Source of the DNA: Candidatus Aquidulcis sp.
GTDB lineage: Bacteria; Chloroflexota; Anaerolineae; Anaerolineales; UBA4823
Direction of reading: 5' to 3'
NCBI GenBank assembly: GCA_020723385.1
Contig: DYIZ01000012.1
Span: forward strand, 1 to 64,000
DNA length: 64,000 nucleotides
Below the pieces are notes generated by a model. That model saw only the letters and a program-made list of their open reading frames with translations. It was not told the DNA's origin and did not search any database. Below are positions 20,390 to 28,841 of this stretch, one piece after another. The number at the start of each line of letters is the position of its first letter. Position 1 is the stretch's first letter. Both the position numbers and the translations under genes were made by a program.

Positions 20390-21571
20390 ATGGCTGCGTT
20401 CCAATTCAGACAATCCAAGTACCTATGGGGGTTGATTGGCCTGGTAATAATATTGCTTTCTGCCTGTGGAAGCCGCCCGGCCACAGCGCCTCACCCAGCT
20501 CAATTCGTTTACAGCAACGATACCAGCGGCCAACAGATAATCTACACGATGTTTGCTGATGGCTCAGGTGTGACACCGCTCACCAGCGGCGTAAGTAACG
20601 ATAGTTCGCCTATCTGGTCTCCCGATGGAAACAAGATAGCTTTCACTTCTGATCGGGATGGTCACTCTGAAATCTATGTTATGGAGTCGGATGGTTCTGG
20701 ACAAACCCGCGTGACGAATAGTCCACTCGGGAAGTGGTGGCTGTGCTGGTCGCCAAACAGTCAACTGATTGCATTTATGGACAAACCCAGTGGCCTGGTA
20801 GATATCTATGTTGTACAAGCCGATGGGTCGAAGCAGATTCAACTTGCCAGTCAGATAGAGAGTGCATTGCATCTCACCTGGTCTCCTGATAGCCAATGGA
20901 TTGCATTTACACAAAACACTGACAATGGCGGGGATCTCTATATTGTCCGACGCGATGGGACGCAATTGAAGAATCTGACCAACGATCCCACCATTATTCG
21001 GACAATCGGCTTTTCCCCCGATAGCCGCTATATACTATTTACCTCAGCGCCCCTCTCAGCCCGCGTTGACGATCAAATAGTCACCATAAAAATAGACGGT
21101 TCTGCTTTGACGGGCCTGACTCGTTCTCCTGGCCGGAATATGGCCAATTTCTGGTTCCCAGATGGGAAAACGATCTCTTTTGTATCCAACCGGGATGGTT
21201 CTCTACAACTTTATCAAATGAATGCCGATGGAACGGATCAGATCAGATTGACAAACACTTCGGCGAATATCGAGCCTGTAGGATTTTCTACTGACAGGAG
21301 CAAGATCGCCTATGTTTCAGATGCAGATGGCTATCGAGAGCTTTATGTGATGGTCAGTGATGGATCTGATCAGAAGAAAGTTACATCATTGCGGCAGATG
21401 ATTTCACAAGTATGGTGGTCGCCTGATGGGCAATATTTTCTAATCAGCAGCAACCTGGATAAGAGTTACGATCCTGGCAATTGGAAAACGTGGTTGGTTA
21501 GTCTGGATGGTTCTGTGCAAATGGATATAACATTACAAACAGGAATAGGCGGAGTGAGTTGGAGGCCTTGA
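20390..21571 (+). CDS. TolB-like PD40 beta-propeller lipoprotein
   Basis: The ATG at 20390 is chosen because AGGAG lies 8 bases upstream and it gives a clean lipoprotein signal: a hydrophobic stretch ending LLSAC with C26 as the lipid site. The 393-residue protein has about six PD40 repeats of the type SPDGNKIAFTSDRDGHSEIYVM. Such propellers resemble the C-terminal half of TolB, and in monoderm-like bacteria are usually found as extracellular lipoproteins of unknown partner. A stem-loop terminator lies about 120 bases downstream. Confidence 0.85.
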   Translation: MAAFQFRQSKYLWGLIGLVIILLSACGSRPATAPHPAQFVYSNDTSGQQIIYTMFADGSGVTPLTSGVSNDSSPIWSPDGNKIAFTSDRDGHSEIYVMESDGSGQTRVTNSPLGKWWLCWSPNSQLIAFMDKPSGLVDIYVVQADGSKQIQLASQIESALHLTWSPDSQWIAFTQNTDNGGDLYIVRRDGTQLKNLTNDPTIIRTIGFSPDSRYILFTSAPLSARVDDQIVTIKIDGSALTGLTRSPGRNMANFWFPDGKTISFVSNRDGSLQLYQMNADGTDQIRLTNTSANIEPVGFSTDRSKIAYVSDADGYRELYVMVSDGSDQKKVTSLRQMISQVWWSPDGQYFLISSNLDKSYDPGNWKTWLVSLDGSVQMDITLQTGIGGVSWRP

Positions 21572-21690
21572 CAGATTATCTGGAGAAACGGTATAGGCTG
21601 GCGGCTGCGACGAAGAAACCTTAAAACAAACTTTGCACCTGGTGCAGTTTTGGTGCAAATAGAATAGAGACATGCAACACAGGCAACAAA

Positions 21691-21724
21691 ACAACCCCTA
21701 AAATGGCGCTTTGGGGCTGTTTTT
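21691..21724 (+). terminator. Intrinsic terminator
   Basis: An imperfect stem pairs ACAACCCCTAAA with TTTGGGGCTGT around the loop ATGGCGC and is followed by TTTT. It is placed to end the PD40 lipoprotein transcript. Confidence 0.55.
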
Positions 21725-21776
21725 GGGGTAAAATATGACTATAATGCACTCTAGCGATCCCTGCAATCGGGTGTTG

Positions 21777-21823
21777 TCTGACTTCGGATCAAGCGGTTGT
21801 GGGTTCGAATCCCGCCGGGGGCG
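21777..21823 (+). tRNA. 3' half of a tRNA-Arg (anticodon TCG), 5' half missing
   Basis: Reading from the anticodon stem, the loop is CTTCGGA (anticodon TCG at 21784-21786). A 5-base variable region follows, then a T-arm GTGGG-TTCGAAT-CCCGC and a 3' acceptor strand CGGGGGC plus discriminator G. The matching 5' acceptor strand and D-arm are absent; the upstream bases do not fold as a D-arm, and the anticodon stem has one C-A mismatch. No CCA is encoded. This looks like a displaced tRNA end, as left by integration of an element into a tRNA gene, and not a working tRNA. Confidence 0.55.
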
Positions 21824-21994
21824 CTGAGTTTATTGGTAAGGGGATATTAATGCCGGACAATCATCATCAACAGGGATTATTGTGATTGTTCGCTGCTGGC
21901 CTTTTTTGACGATAATATGCCAATTCATAAGACTTCCCAAGATGGGTCAAGCAGATTCCGATCGCGGCGCAATAAATTTTTCGACATTTTAGGT

Positions 21995-22000
21995 TATGAT
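21995..22000 (+). promoter_or_regulatory. -10-like box before the structured RNA
   Basis: TATGAT lies 7-9 bases before the first paired base of the RNA fold at 22009. No good -35 box is visible at 16-18 bases spacing. Confidence 0.3.
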
Positions 22001-22006
22001 TCCGTT

Positions 22007-22175
22007 TGCGCTTTTTGGTGGTTGGATGTAGACTCAATCATACCTTTGCCCAGGTCTTTGGTTACCTGTGGTGATCCGCAAAACGGTCAGCGACTTGTAG
22101 CCTGGGCCCCTTGCGGGCGGGGCTACCGATTTACCAGGGGAAAGCCAGTTTTATTCATCGAACAGTGAAGCGTGA
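22007..22175 (+). ncRNA. Candidate rod-like structured RNA (6S-like shape, or leader of the protease gene)
   Basis: Nested pairings span the whole stretch. CGCTTT (22009-22014) pairs with GAAGCG (22167-22172). TGGTTGGATG (22019-22028) pairs with CATCGAACAG (22156-22165) with two mismatches. After a large open bubble, CTTTGCCCAGGT (22044-22055) pairs with ACCAGGGGAAAG (22133-22144) with two mismatches. A terminal hairpin is closed by GTAGCC/GGCTAC (22097-22102, 22121-22126). A long imperfect rod with a central bubble is the shape of 6S RNA. Because the fold ends only 15 bases before the ribosome binding site of the next gene, it could instead be a 5' leader. Sequence identity to known 6S RNA is not claimed. 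Confidence 0.35.
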
Positions 22176-22198
22176 AAATAAACTAAAAGGAGACCTCA

Positions 22199-23110
22199 AT
22201 GACCATACCTGAATCACCTTTACCCTCACCCCCGCCACCCAAGCCGCCGCGGCCGCGCTCCGGGCGCGGCGCGGGCTGCCTTTTGTGGCTGTTTGCGCCC
22301 ATCATCATCGGCGTGATCCTGGCCTTTTGGCTGGTGCCGCGCCCGGCGGTGGGCATCATCCGCGTTAATACCGAGATTTATGCCTTCAGCGCCGATTACG
22401 TGGCGAAGCAGATCTTTGAGGCGCGGCACGGCCCCCGTATCAAGGCTGTCGTAGTGCAAATTGATACCCCCGGCGGCGAAGTGGTTGCCACGCAAGCCAT
22501 GTATATGGAGTTTGTTGACTTGCGTCAGGTGATGCCGGTTGTCGGCTCGATTGACAGCATGGCGGCCAGCTGTGGTTATTACACTGCGATGGCAACCGAT
22601 CCTCTGTATGCCAAGCCATCTTCCGTTGTGGGCAACGTCGGCGTTTGGGGGTATTTCCCGTCTACCCTGGGCGTGAACGATACCATCCTTGCCAGCGGTC
22701 CCTTCAAGCTTACCGCCTCCAATACTGCCGAGTTCTTGCGCGAGATCGAGGGCATCAAGCAGGAATTTTACGAGACGGTGGCCGCCTCACGCGGCTTAAA
22801 CCTCAAGATATCGCAGGCGGACTTGCTGCAAGGCCTGGCCTATCCGGGACGTGAAGCGTTGGAGTTCGGCCTGATTGACGCGATCGGCAGCCAGACGGAT
22901 GCTATCGAGAAAGCCGCCGAGATGGCCAAAATTGCCAACTATGACGTGATTGACCTGGAACAGCAGGTCATTGACAAGTATTTCGATGGCGTCAATCCGT
23001 TCTATTATGGCAATCTGTGGTATGGCGTGGCTGACGCGAAAACCGGGGCGCGTACCCTGCCGCCCGGCATTTATCTGCTCTACGATGTTCGCCTGGAGAG
23101 CACACCATGA
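22199..23110 (+). CDS. Membrane-anchored S49-type serine protease (SppA-like)
   Basis: A 303-residue protein with a Pro-rich cytoplasmic start, one membrane helix at about 28-46, and a ClpP/crotonase-fold protease domain. The substrate strand reads VVVQIDTPGGEV. The nucleophile region is SMAASCGYYTAMA with S124, where SppA usually has AASGGYY. K170 in ASGPFK is the likely general base. SppA-family enzymes degrade signal peptides or other membrane-near substrates; the exact substrate here is unknown. AAAGGAG lies 7 bases before the ATG. It overlaps the next gene by ATGA, so the two proteins probably work together. Confidence 0.85.
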   Translation: MTIPESPLPSPPPPKPPRPRSGRGAGCLLWLFAPIIIGVILAFWLVPRPAVGIIRVNTEIYAFSADYVAKQIFEARHGPRIKAVVVQIDTPGGEVVATQAMYMEFVDLRQVMPVVGSIDSMAASCGYYTAMATDPLYAKPSSVVGNVGVWGYFPSTLGVNDTILASGPFKLTASNTAEFLREIEGIKQEFYETVAASRGLNLKISQADLLQGLAYPGREALEFGLIDAIGSQTDAIEKAAEMAKIANYDVIDLEQQVIDKYFDGVNPFYYGNLWYGVADAKTGARTLPPGIYLLYDVRLESTP

Positions 23111-25215
23111 AGACTCTCTTCAAACTCGTTTTCTTTTTTGGGCTGATTGCCGCCATTTTTGGCGGGCGATGGCTGTGGTATCACCGTGGTTTCTATACGC
23201 CGACTGAAATTCCATCAATCGAGTCTCTCCAGGTTTCGATGCCAACCGCCGATTACCGCGCTTTTACCGATGCGCCTCGACCCGGTGATGGGCGTGTAGT
23301 AATTGACCTGGCCCATGGTAATAACCTGTTGGTGGACGATCTGACCCCTCTGATGGATCGCCTGGCCGCGCGTGGCGTCGAAGTTGTGCTTTATGATGGC
23401 TACGACTATTATCTCGATGAAATCCTGAGCGACGCGACTGCCTTCGTCGTTCTGGCCCCTGTGTACTCCTTCTACAGCGAGGAGCAGCAGGCTGTGCTGG
23501 ATTTCGTCGAGGATGGCGGGTTGCTGCTGCTGGCGGCAGATCCCACCCGCTCGGCGCCGCCTGTGCCGGATGATTGGGGCTACATTGATCTCAGTTCCAT
23601 TCTCTTCCCGCCCAGCGCTGTACCGGCTGCCAACAGCCTGGCCAACCAGTATGGACTGTCGTATTACGAGGATTATCTCTACAACCAGATTGACAATGCT
23701 GGCAACTACCGCAATGTCAAGTTCACGAAGTTCGAGGCCGAGAATCCGCTGACCGATGGCCTCAAACTGCTCATCTTCGAGGCGGCGCATTCGATCAAAG
23801 GCGACGGAACGCCGCTCATCCTCGCCGACAGTAACACCCTCTCCAATTTCCGCACCGGCGAGACCGGCCTCACCCCCGCTATTCAGACCGCCGAAGGGCG
23901 GGTGCTGGCCTTGGGGGATGTCACTTTCCTTATTCCCCCCGCCAACCGGCTGGCAGATAACGACCACTTCCTAAGTAACATTGCCGATTGGCTATCGAAA
24001 GATGGGCGTGATTGGGATCTCGCAGATTACCCCTATCTCTTCAAGCGCCCAGTGGATTTGGTGCAGACCCTCGAGACCGTGCTCAACCCGGACGTTTTGG
24101 ATCTCGTCAGCCCGCTGCAATACACCTTCGACAGCGCAGGGATGACCCTCGAGATTCACGATGAGCCGCAATCTGGCAGCGATGCGATCTTTGTCGGCCT
24201 CTTCGATAAGCTGGACCCGGTGCAGGATTACCTCGATCAGGCCGGCGTCTCCATCATTGTCTCTGATACGGAGAAAACTGACTCCGAGGCAACCGGCGAT
24301 GGTGAGAAAGAAGAGCCAAAGCCGGATACGATCATCGTCGAGGGGTTAGGGAAGTACACTACTTCGGGGATGGCGGTCTTCGTCGTCGAGAAGGATGCAG
24401 CCCAAACCACATTGGTTATTTTGGCCGAAGACGATTACAACCTGTCCCTGGCTCTGGATGTGCTGTCCTACATGGACTTCTCCGGCTGTGTCAGCCATGT
24501 GGCGGTGATGCTCTGCCCGGTTGGGGATTACACGCCTCCAGTGGAAGACGTGGGGAGCATTGACACCGGAGGGGATACATCCACTCTGGGAAAAATCTTC
24601 ATCCTGGCGATTGACGATGGCGCAGATGGCGCTCGCTCCGGCGCGCCGGAGCTGGAAAGTGCCATGTTCGGTCTGTATGATGTCACCGTTTGGTACACCA
24701 GCCTCAGCGGTTATCCCACCGCCGACGATCTGACGGGGTATGATGCTTACATCATTGAGTCAGGGGATTACGCCTATGAGATGACAGATGCCCGCACTCA
24801 AGCGGAATCCGCAATGATCTTCTCGGGAAAAGGCGTCGCGTACATTGGGGAGCAGGTAGGCAGCAGTGACGGGCTTACGCTCGATCCAGCCCCTCTGGTT
24901 GACCTTACTGTCGCCGATTCGCTGAATCCGTTGGCATTCGGCTTTCTCGATGGCGATACGATCACCCTGGCCGAATCGGTGAGCGGCATTCCGGCAACCG
25001 TTTTTTCCCAAGCTGATTTCGCCGGTATCACCACCGAGATTGCCTTCAACCGGGGACCCGACAGCCCCCAATCGGGCAACCCGGCTGTGTTTACCCTCGA
25101 AGACGCCGATTTTGGCTACCGGGTGGCGTTTGTCGGCTTTGCGTTTTATCGTATGCCGTCTGAATACCAGTGGATGTTTGCCTGGAATCTGGCTGACTGG
25201 TTATTGGGAGATTAA
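23107..25215 (+). CDS. Membrane-anchored protein with DUF4350/GATase-like domains, partner of the S49 protease
   Basis: A 702-residue protein with one N-terminal membrane helix (about 4-20). Residues about 57-300 resemble DUF4350-type or class I amidotransferase-like Rossmann domains (VVIDLAHGNNLLVDDLTPLMDRLAARGVEV, and VLDFVEDGGLLLLAADPTR). An acidic Lys/Glu-rich linker lies at about 395-412. A second flavodoxin-like region follows at about 495-600 (KIFILAIDDGADG, then YDAYIIESGDYAYE). No catalytic Cys nucleophile is evident, so I infer a binding or sensor role. It follows the protease with a 4-base overlap and ends at a strong terminator. Confidence 0.7.
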   Translation: MKTLFKLVFFFGLIAAIFGGRWLWYHRGFYTPTEIPSIESLQVSMPTADYRAFTDAPRPGDGRVVIDLAHGNNLLVDDLTPLMDRLAARGVEVVLYDGYDYYLDEILSDATAFVVLAPVYSFYSEEQQAVLDFVEDGGLLLLAADPTRSAPPVPDDWGYIDLSSILFPPSAVPAANSLANQYGLSYYEDYLYNQIDNAGNYRNVKFTKFEAENPLTDGLKLLIFEAAHSIKGDGTPLILADSNTLSNFRTGETGLTPAIQTAEGRVLALGDVTFLIPPANRLADNDHFLSNIADWLSKDGRDWDLADYPYLFKRPVDLVQTLETVLNPDVLDLVSPLQYTFDSAGMTLEIHDEPQSGSDAIFVGLFDKLDPVQDYLDQAGVSIIVSDTEKTDSEATGDGEKEEPKPDTIIVEGLGKYTTSGMAVFVVEKDAAQTTLVILAEDDYNLSLALDVLSYMDFSGCVSHVAVMLCPVGDYTPPVEDVGSIDTGGDTSTLGKIFILAIDDGADGARSGAPELESAMFGLYDVTVWYTSLSGYPTADDLTGYDAYIIESGDYAYEMTDARTQAESAMIFSGKGVAYIGEQVGSSDGLTLDPAPLVDLTVADSLNPLAFGFLDGDTITLAESVSGIPATVFSQADFAGITTEIAFNRGPDSPQSGNPAVFTLEDADFGYRVAFVGFAFYRMPSEYQWMFAWNLADWLLGD

Positions 25216-25228
25216 TAGAGACATAACG

Positions 25229-25263
25229 AAAAAGGCTGGCAGCCATTGGCCGCCAGCCTTTTT
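25229..25263. terminator. Bidirectional intrinsic terminator
   Basis: AAAAAGGCTGGC pairs with GCCAGCCTTTTT around a short loop. It serves the plus-strand gene ending at 25215, and its A-run can serve the minus-strand lipoprotein gene that ends at 25313. Confidence 0.8.
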
Positions 25264-25271
25264 CATTCATA

Positions 25272-25306
25272 AAGACCTCGTGGGTTTTCAAAACCTGTGA
25301 GGTCTT
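25272..25306. repeat. Intergenic palindrome
   Basis: AAGACCTC (25272-25279) is mirrored by GAGGTCTT (25299-25306), with an inner pairing of GGTTTT and AAAACC. It lies directly beside the terminator, between convergent genes. Its form suggests a dispersed REP-like unit. Confidence 0.6.
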
Positions 25307-25312
25307 GTTGTT

Positions 25313-26752
25313 CTACGGTAGTGTCCCCTTGACGATGACTACAATCGTCGCGTTTTCCTTGACGAAATCAGGCGGGAGCGAGACGTAGACTTCGTAATCG
25401 GCAGTGCCATTCACATCTATTTCATCGAAGATCCAATCCCAATCGGTGGCGATCAGCTTGCCCGATGAGTCATAGATCGCAATGACCACGGTGGCGCTGT
25501 CCACTTTCCCGGCAGAGTTGTTGACTGCTTTGCCGGTGAAAGTACCCTGGTCGCCGTCGTAGGAGGCTTCGTCCTCCGATGAAGTCAGGGTGATTTCTTC
25601 GGAGAAGGCTTCCCAAGTCCAATAGCGGTCAATGAAAATCACGTAGGTATCAGCCGTGTCGTAAGTCCCGTCAATCCAGTTCAACGGTCCCCAGCTATCG
25701 CAGTCGAAGGGGACTTTCTCGCCCGATGCCGGGTAGAAGGCCACTGAGCCAGAGCAGGCATCCAGGATTTTGCCATCGGCGTCGTATATGGCAGCGATCG
25801 CCGAGATGTTCAACGCCTTGGCTTCGTTATTGAGAAACTCGCCAACTAAATGAATGTTGTCATAGCCATCCATGTAGTCGTACATGTCGTCTAGACCGCT
25901 GATGTCGTAGGATGGCTGTTCGCTGTAGATCTGAATGTCCGTGTAGATTTCGAAGTCAGTCACATCCGCGCTGCTGCCCTCTGCTCCGGTCAGATTGATG
26001 CGGAAGGGGCCGGATTCGCCTGGGTCGAGATAGTGTAGAGAAACGCTTTCGGATGCTGCGGCAATCATCTCGCCGGCTGCATCGAAAGTAGCCGCCGCAA
26101 TACCGCTGACAAGGATTGGCTGGCTGTCTGTATTGGTGACTTCACCTATCAGGTAGACGGTATCGTATTCATCCACCAATTGGGTAATTTCGCCGATTTC
26201 GGCGAGGCCGCGCTCGGCGCTGCTCACATTATTGCCGATGACCGTTGCGACGAAGGTGTCGGCGCCCGGTAGATCATCGGTAACCCATAGGTGGAACGGA
26301 GTGATCTCGCCAGGGCCGACGGTGTACAGATCGAGCGTTACGCTGTCGGTGTTCTTGTAAATCGAGACGTTACTGGCGTCGAAAATCTCGACTTCGATCT
26401 GGATGTCTTCGACTATGCGGTCGGTGTCATTGGCAACCAATCCGATGATATTCCAATCGTCGAAGCTGTCTTTGAAGCTGGCGACCTTCAGGATGTTGAT
26501 TTGTCCGGGGGTGCGCTCATCGCCGCCGGTTGTAGTCTCTTCGGTCGCGGTCGGCTCAACCGCAACCGCCTCAGTCGCAGTCGGCTCGACGACGGGCGGC
26601 TGTGTCGCGGTGGGTGGAGGTGGAACCGGTGTGTTTGTGGCGGGCGGGGGCGGGGGATTGGTGGGTGTCGCTGGGCTGCCGCCACACGCCAGGATGCTCA
26701 TGATCAGCACGGCGGCGCAAATCATCAGACCAATGTTTCGTTTGGTTTTCAT
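25313..26752 (-). CDS. FxLYD-type lipoprotein with Pro/Thr-rich linker
   Basis: The ATG at 26752 is preceded by GGAGAA. The 479-residue product has a lipoprotein signal with C23 (IMSILAC), then a linker rich in Pro, Thr and Val (about residues 25-80) typical of Chloroflexota lipoproteins. At least three repeats of an FxLYD-like Ig domain follow, recognised by units such as WNIIGLVANDTDRIVEDIQIEVEIFD, VYLIGEVTNTDSQPILV and IHLVGEFLNNEAKALNI. These domains are extracellular and of unknown binding function. It lies 95 bases downstream of the phosphoglycerate mutase gene. Confidence 0.8.
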   Translation of the reverse strand: MKTKRNIGLMICAAVLIMSILACGGSPATPTNPPPPPATNTPVPPPPTATQPPVVEPTATEAVAVEPTATEETTTGGDERTPGQINILKVASFKDSFDDWNIIGLVANDTDRIVEDIQIEVEIFDASNVSIYKNTDSVTLDLYTVGPGEITPFHLWVTDDLPGADTFVATVIGNNVSSAERGLAEIGEITQLVDEYDTVYLIGEVTNTDSQPILVSGIAAATFDAAGEMIAAASESVSLHYLDPGESGPFRINLTGAEGSSADVTDFEIYTDIQIYSEQPSYDISGLDDMYDYMDGYDNIHLVGEFLNNEAKALNISAIAAIYDADGKILDACSGSVAFYPASGEKVPFDCDSWGPLNWIDGTYDTADTYVIFIDRYWTWEAFSEEITLTSSEDEASYDGDQGTFTGKAVNNSAGKVDSATVVIAIYDSSGKLIATDWDWIFDEIDVNGTADYEVYVSLPPDFVKENATIVVIVKGTLP

Positions 26753-26847
26753 CAATTCTTCTCCTTAGTAAATGATCGTGATTTTATAGGTTAAGTATAC
26801 AGTAGGTCTCTCTTGAAAGTCTCGTTTCTTTGACCTCCTTCTCTGAT

Positions 26848-27603
26848 CTACTTGGCCTTACCCTGGTTGGCGACTGCCTCGGCAGCCTTGCGGACGGTTT
26901 CTTCATCGGCTACATAGTAATGTTTCAGCGGCTGAAGATTGCTGTCCAGCTCATAGACGAGCGGGATCCCGGTGGGAATATTCAGTTCGGGGATTGCCTC
27001 GTCTGAGATGTTGTCGAGATACTTGACCAGGGCGCGCAGGCTGTTGCCGTGGGCGGCAATCAGCACTCGCTGGCCGGATTTTACGACCGGTGCGATTGTG
27101 TTATGCCAGTAGGGAAGCATACGGGCCACGGTGAGTTTCAACGATTCGCAGGCAGGAAGCTCTTCCCGGGTAAGACTGCTATACCGGCGGTCGAAGCGGG
27201 GGTGGCGGGGGTCGTCCCATTCGAGAGCAGGCGGCGGCACATCGTAACTTCTCCGCCAGATCTTAACCTGGGCCTCTCCATATTGGGCCGCCATTTCCGA
27301 TTTGTTCAACCCTTGCAAAGCCCCATAGTGACGTTCGTTCAACTGCCAGGTGCGAATCACCGGGATCCACTCCAACCCCATGTCTTCCAAAACAATCCAC
27401 AGGGTGTGAATCGCCCGCTTGAGAACAGACGTGTAAGCTATATCGAATGTATAACCTTGTTCGGCGAGCAGCTTCGCACCGAAATGCGCCTCTTGCCTGC
27501 CTTGCTCGGTCAAGCCGACATCCGTCCATCCGGTAAAACGATTTTCGAGATTCCAGGTGCTTTGCCCATGTCGCAACAAAACAAGTTTGATTGGTTCAGA
27601 CAT
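26848..27603 (-). CDS. gpmA: 2,3-bisphosphoglycerate-dependent phosphoglycerate mutase
   Basis: The enzyme interconverts 3- and 2-phosphoglycerate in glycolysis. The start at 27603 follows GGAAGGGA and gives a 251-residue protein of normal length. Catalytic H12 lies in [12 protein letters not shown], the acid/base Glu is E90 in LNERHYG, and the second His is H185 in [10 protein letters not shown]. The stretch [10 protein letters not shown] is the usual substrate-lid region of dPGM. It is followed by the FxLYD lipoprotein gene, with no obvious functional link. Confidence 0.95.
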   Translation of the reverse strand: MSEPIKLVLLRHGQSTWNLENRFTGWTDVGLTEQGRQEAHFGAKLLAEQGYTFDIAYTSVLKRAIHTLWIVLEDMGLEWIPVIRTWQLNERHYGALQGLNKSEMAAQYGEAQVKIWRRSYDVPPPALEWDDPRHPRFDRRYSSLTREELPACESLKLTVARMLPYWHNTIAPVVKSGQRVLIAAHGNSLRALVKYLDNISDEAIPELNIPTGIPLVYELDSNLQPLKHYYVADEETVRKAAEAVANQGKAK

Positions 27604-27634
27604 AATTCCCTTCCGTGGTATCGTGTAAAGAGCA

Positions 27635-27675
27635 TCTCCCCGTAGATATGCACACAAGCCATATCAACGGGGAGA
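27635..27675. repeat. Hairpin between the ABC ATPase and gpmA
   Basis: TCTCCCCGTAGATATG (27635-27650) is matched by CATATCAACGGGGAGA (27660-27675) with one mismatch. On the minus strand it follows the ABC gene and precedes gpmA, so it may end the ABC transcript or act as an mRNA stabiliser. Confidence 0.5.
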
Positions 27676-27740
27676 CGCTGGCTGATAACATTCACATTAC
27701 GAGTGATGAAGCAGAGTACAATTCACCGGCTTCAAAGGGA

Positions 27741-28841
27741 TTACCGAATTGCTTGCTCGGTTTCCGGATCGAACAGGTGCATATTGCCCATGTTGAAAGC
27801 GACCTGAATGCTCTCGCCCATGCGAACTTTGGTGCGTGGATCAACCCGGGCGACAAAGCTGTGCTCGCCGGCGGTAACATAGAGCTGGATTTCGTTGCCC
27901 ATCAATTCGGTGACATCCACCTTGCCGTCTATGTTTTGAGCAAAAATGCCGGGCGGGCAGAAGTTCGGGTCGTGAATGTTTTCAGGGCGGACGCCCAGGA
28001 TCACGGGCTTATCAAGATATGGCATGTAAACATTGTTGCGGTCGGTTGGAACTTCGACTTTGAAGGATCCGCCATCTACAAACAGCTTGCCGTCGCCTTT
28101 GACCAGCTTGGTTTTGAAGAAGTTCATTGCCGGAGAGCCAATGAAGCCGGCCACAAACAGATTATTGGGCTTGTCGTAAAGGGTCTGGGGAGTGTCAATT
28201 TGCTGCAAAAGGCCTTTGTTAATGACCGCGATGCGGGTAGCCATCGTCATCGCTTCCACCTGATCGTGAGTCACATAGATAAAGGTGGTTGCCAGTTGCA
28301 GGTGCAGCTTGCTGATGTTGGCGCGGGTCTCGACGCGCAGCTTGGCATCCAGGTTGGAAAGCGGCTCGTCGAACAAGAAAACCTTTGGCTCGCGCACGAT
28401 TGCACGTCCAACCGCCACACGCTGGCGCTGGCCGCCGGAGAGCTGGCGGGGTTTGCGGTCGAGCAGATGCCCGATCCCCAGCATGTCCGCAGCCTGGGTG
28501 ACGCGGCGCTTGATCTCATCCTTCGGGACTTTGCGCAGTTTCAGGCCAAAGGCCATGTTATCGTACACGCTCATGTGGGGATAAAGGGCGTACGACTGAA
28601 AGACCATTGCGATGTCGCGATCTTTAGGGGCTACATCGTTGACGACGCGATCCCCGATCATGATTTTGCCATCACTGATCTCTTCCAGCCCGGCCAGGCA
28701 GCGCAGAGCAGTGGTTTTACCACAGCCCGACGGCCCAACCAGAACCAGGAATTCCTTGTCCTCGATTTTGATGTCAAGATCATTAACTGCAATGACATCG
28801 CCGAAACGCTTGAAAACATGTTCGAAGGTGACACTAGCCAT
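27741..28841 (-). CDS. ABC transporter ATPase of the MalK/UgpC/MsmX family
   Basis: A 366-residue ATPase of carbohydrate importers. The start at 28841 has GGAGAA a few bases upstream. Walker A is GPSGCGKT (residues 36-43), the signature is LSGGQRQR, Walker B is VFLFDEPLSNLD and the switch His is in YVTHDQ. The C-terminal TOBE/OB part (from about residue 235, with ILGVRPENIHDP) is typical of the MalK type. No permease or binding protein lies nearby, so it may energise several sugar transporters encoded elsewhere, as MsmX does in Bacillus. The substrate cannot be told from sequence. Confidence 0.93.
   Translation of the reverse strand: MASVTFEHVFKRFGDVIAVNDLDIKIEDKEFLVLVGPSGCGKTTALRCLAGLEEISDGKIMIGDRVVNDVAPKDRDIAMVFQSYALYPHMSVYDNMAFGLKLRKVPKDEIKRRVTQAADMLGIGHLLDRKPRQLSGGQRQRVAVGRAIVREPKVFLFDEPLSNLDAKLRVETRANISKLHLQLATTFIYVTHDQVEAMTMATRIAVINKGLLQQIDTPQTLYDKPNNLFVAGFIGSPAMNFFKTKLVKGDGKLFVDGGSFKVEVPTDRNNVYMPYLDKPVILGVRPENIHDPNFCPPGIFAQNIDGKVDVTELMGNEIQLYVTAGEHSFVARVDPRTKVRMGESIQVAFNMGNMHLFDPETEQAIR

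Larger units (their letters stand above)
21572..22198. other. Intergenic region of about 630 bases with RNA signals but no convincing protein gene
   Basis: It contains an intrinsic terminator, a tRNA 3' remnant, a -10-like TATGAT and a rod-like RNA fold, each listed separately. An 83-codon reading frame at 21917-22168 overlaps the RNA fold and has no coding character. Confidence 0.5.

Noticed and set aside
21917-22168. Possible 83-residue protein
   Set aside because: It overlaps the structured RNA candidate, has no ribosome binding site or recognisable domain, and its composition does not look coding.
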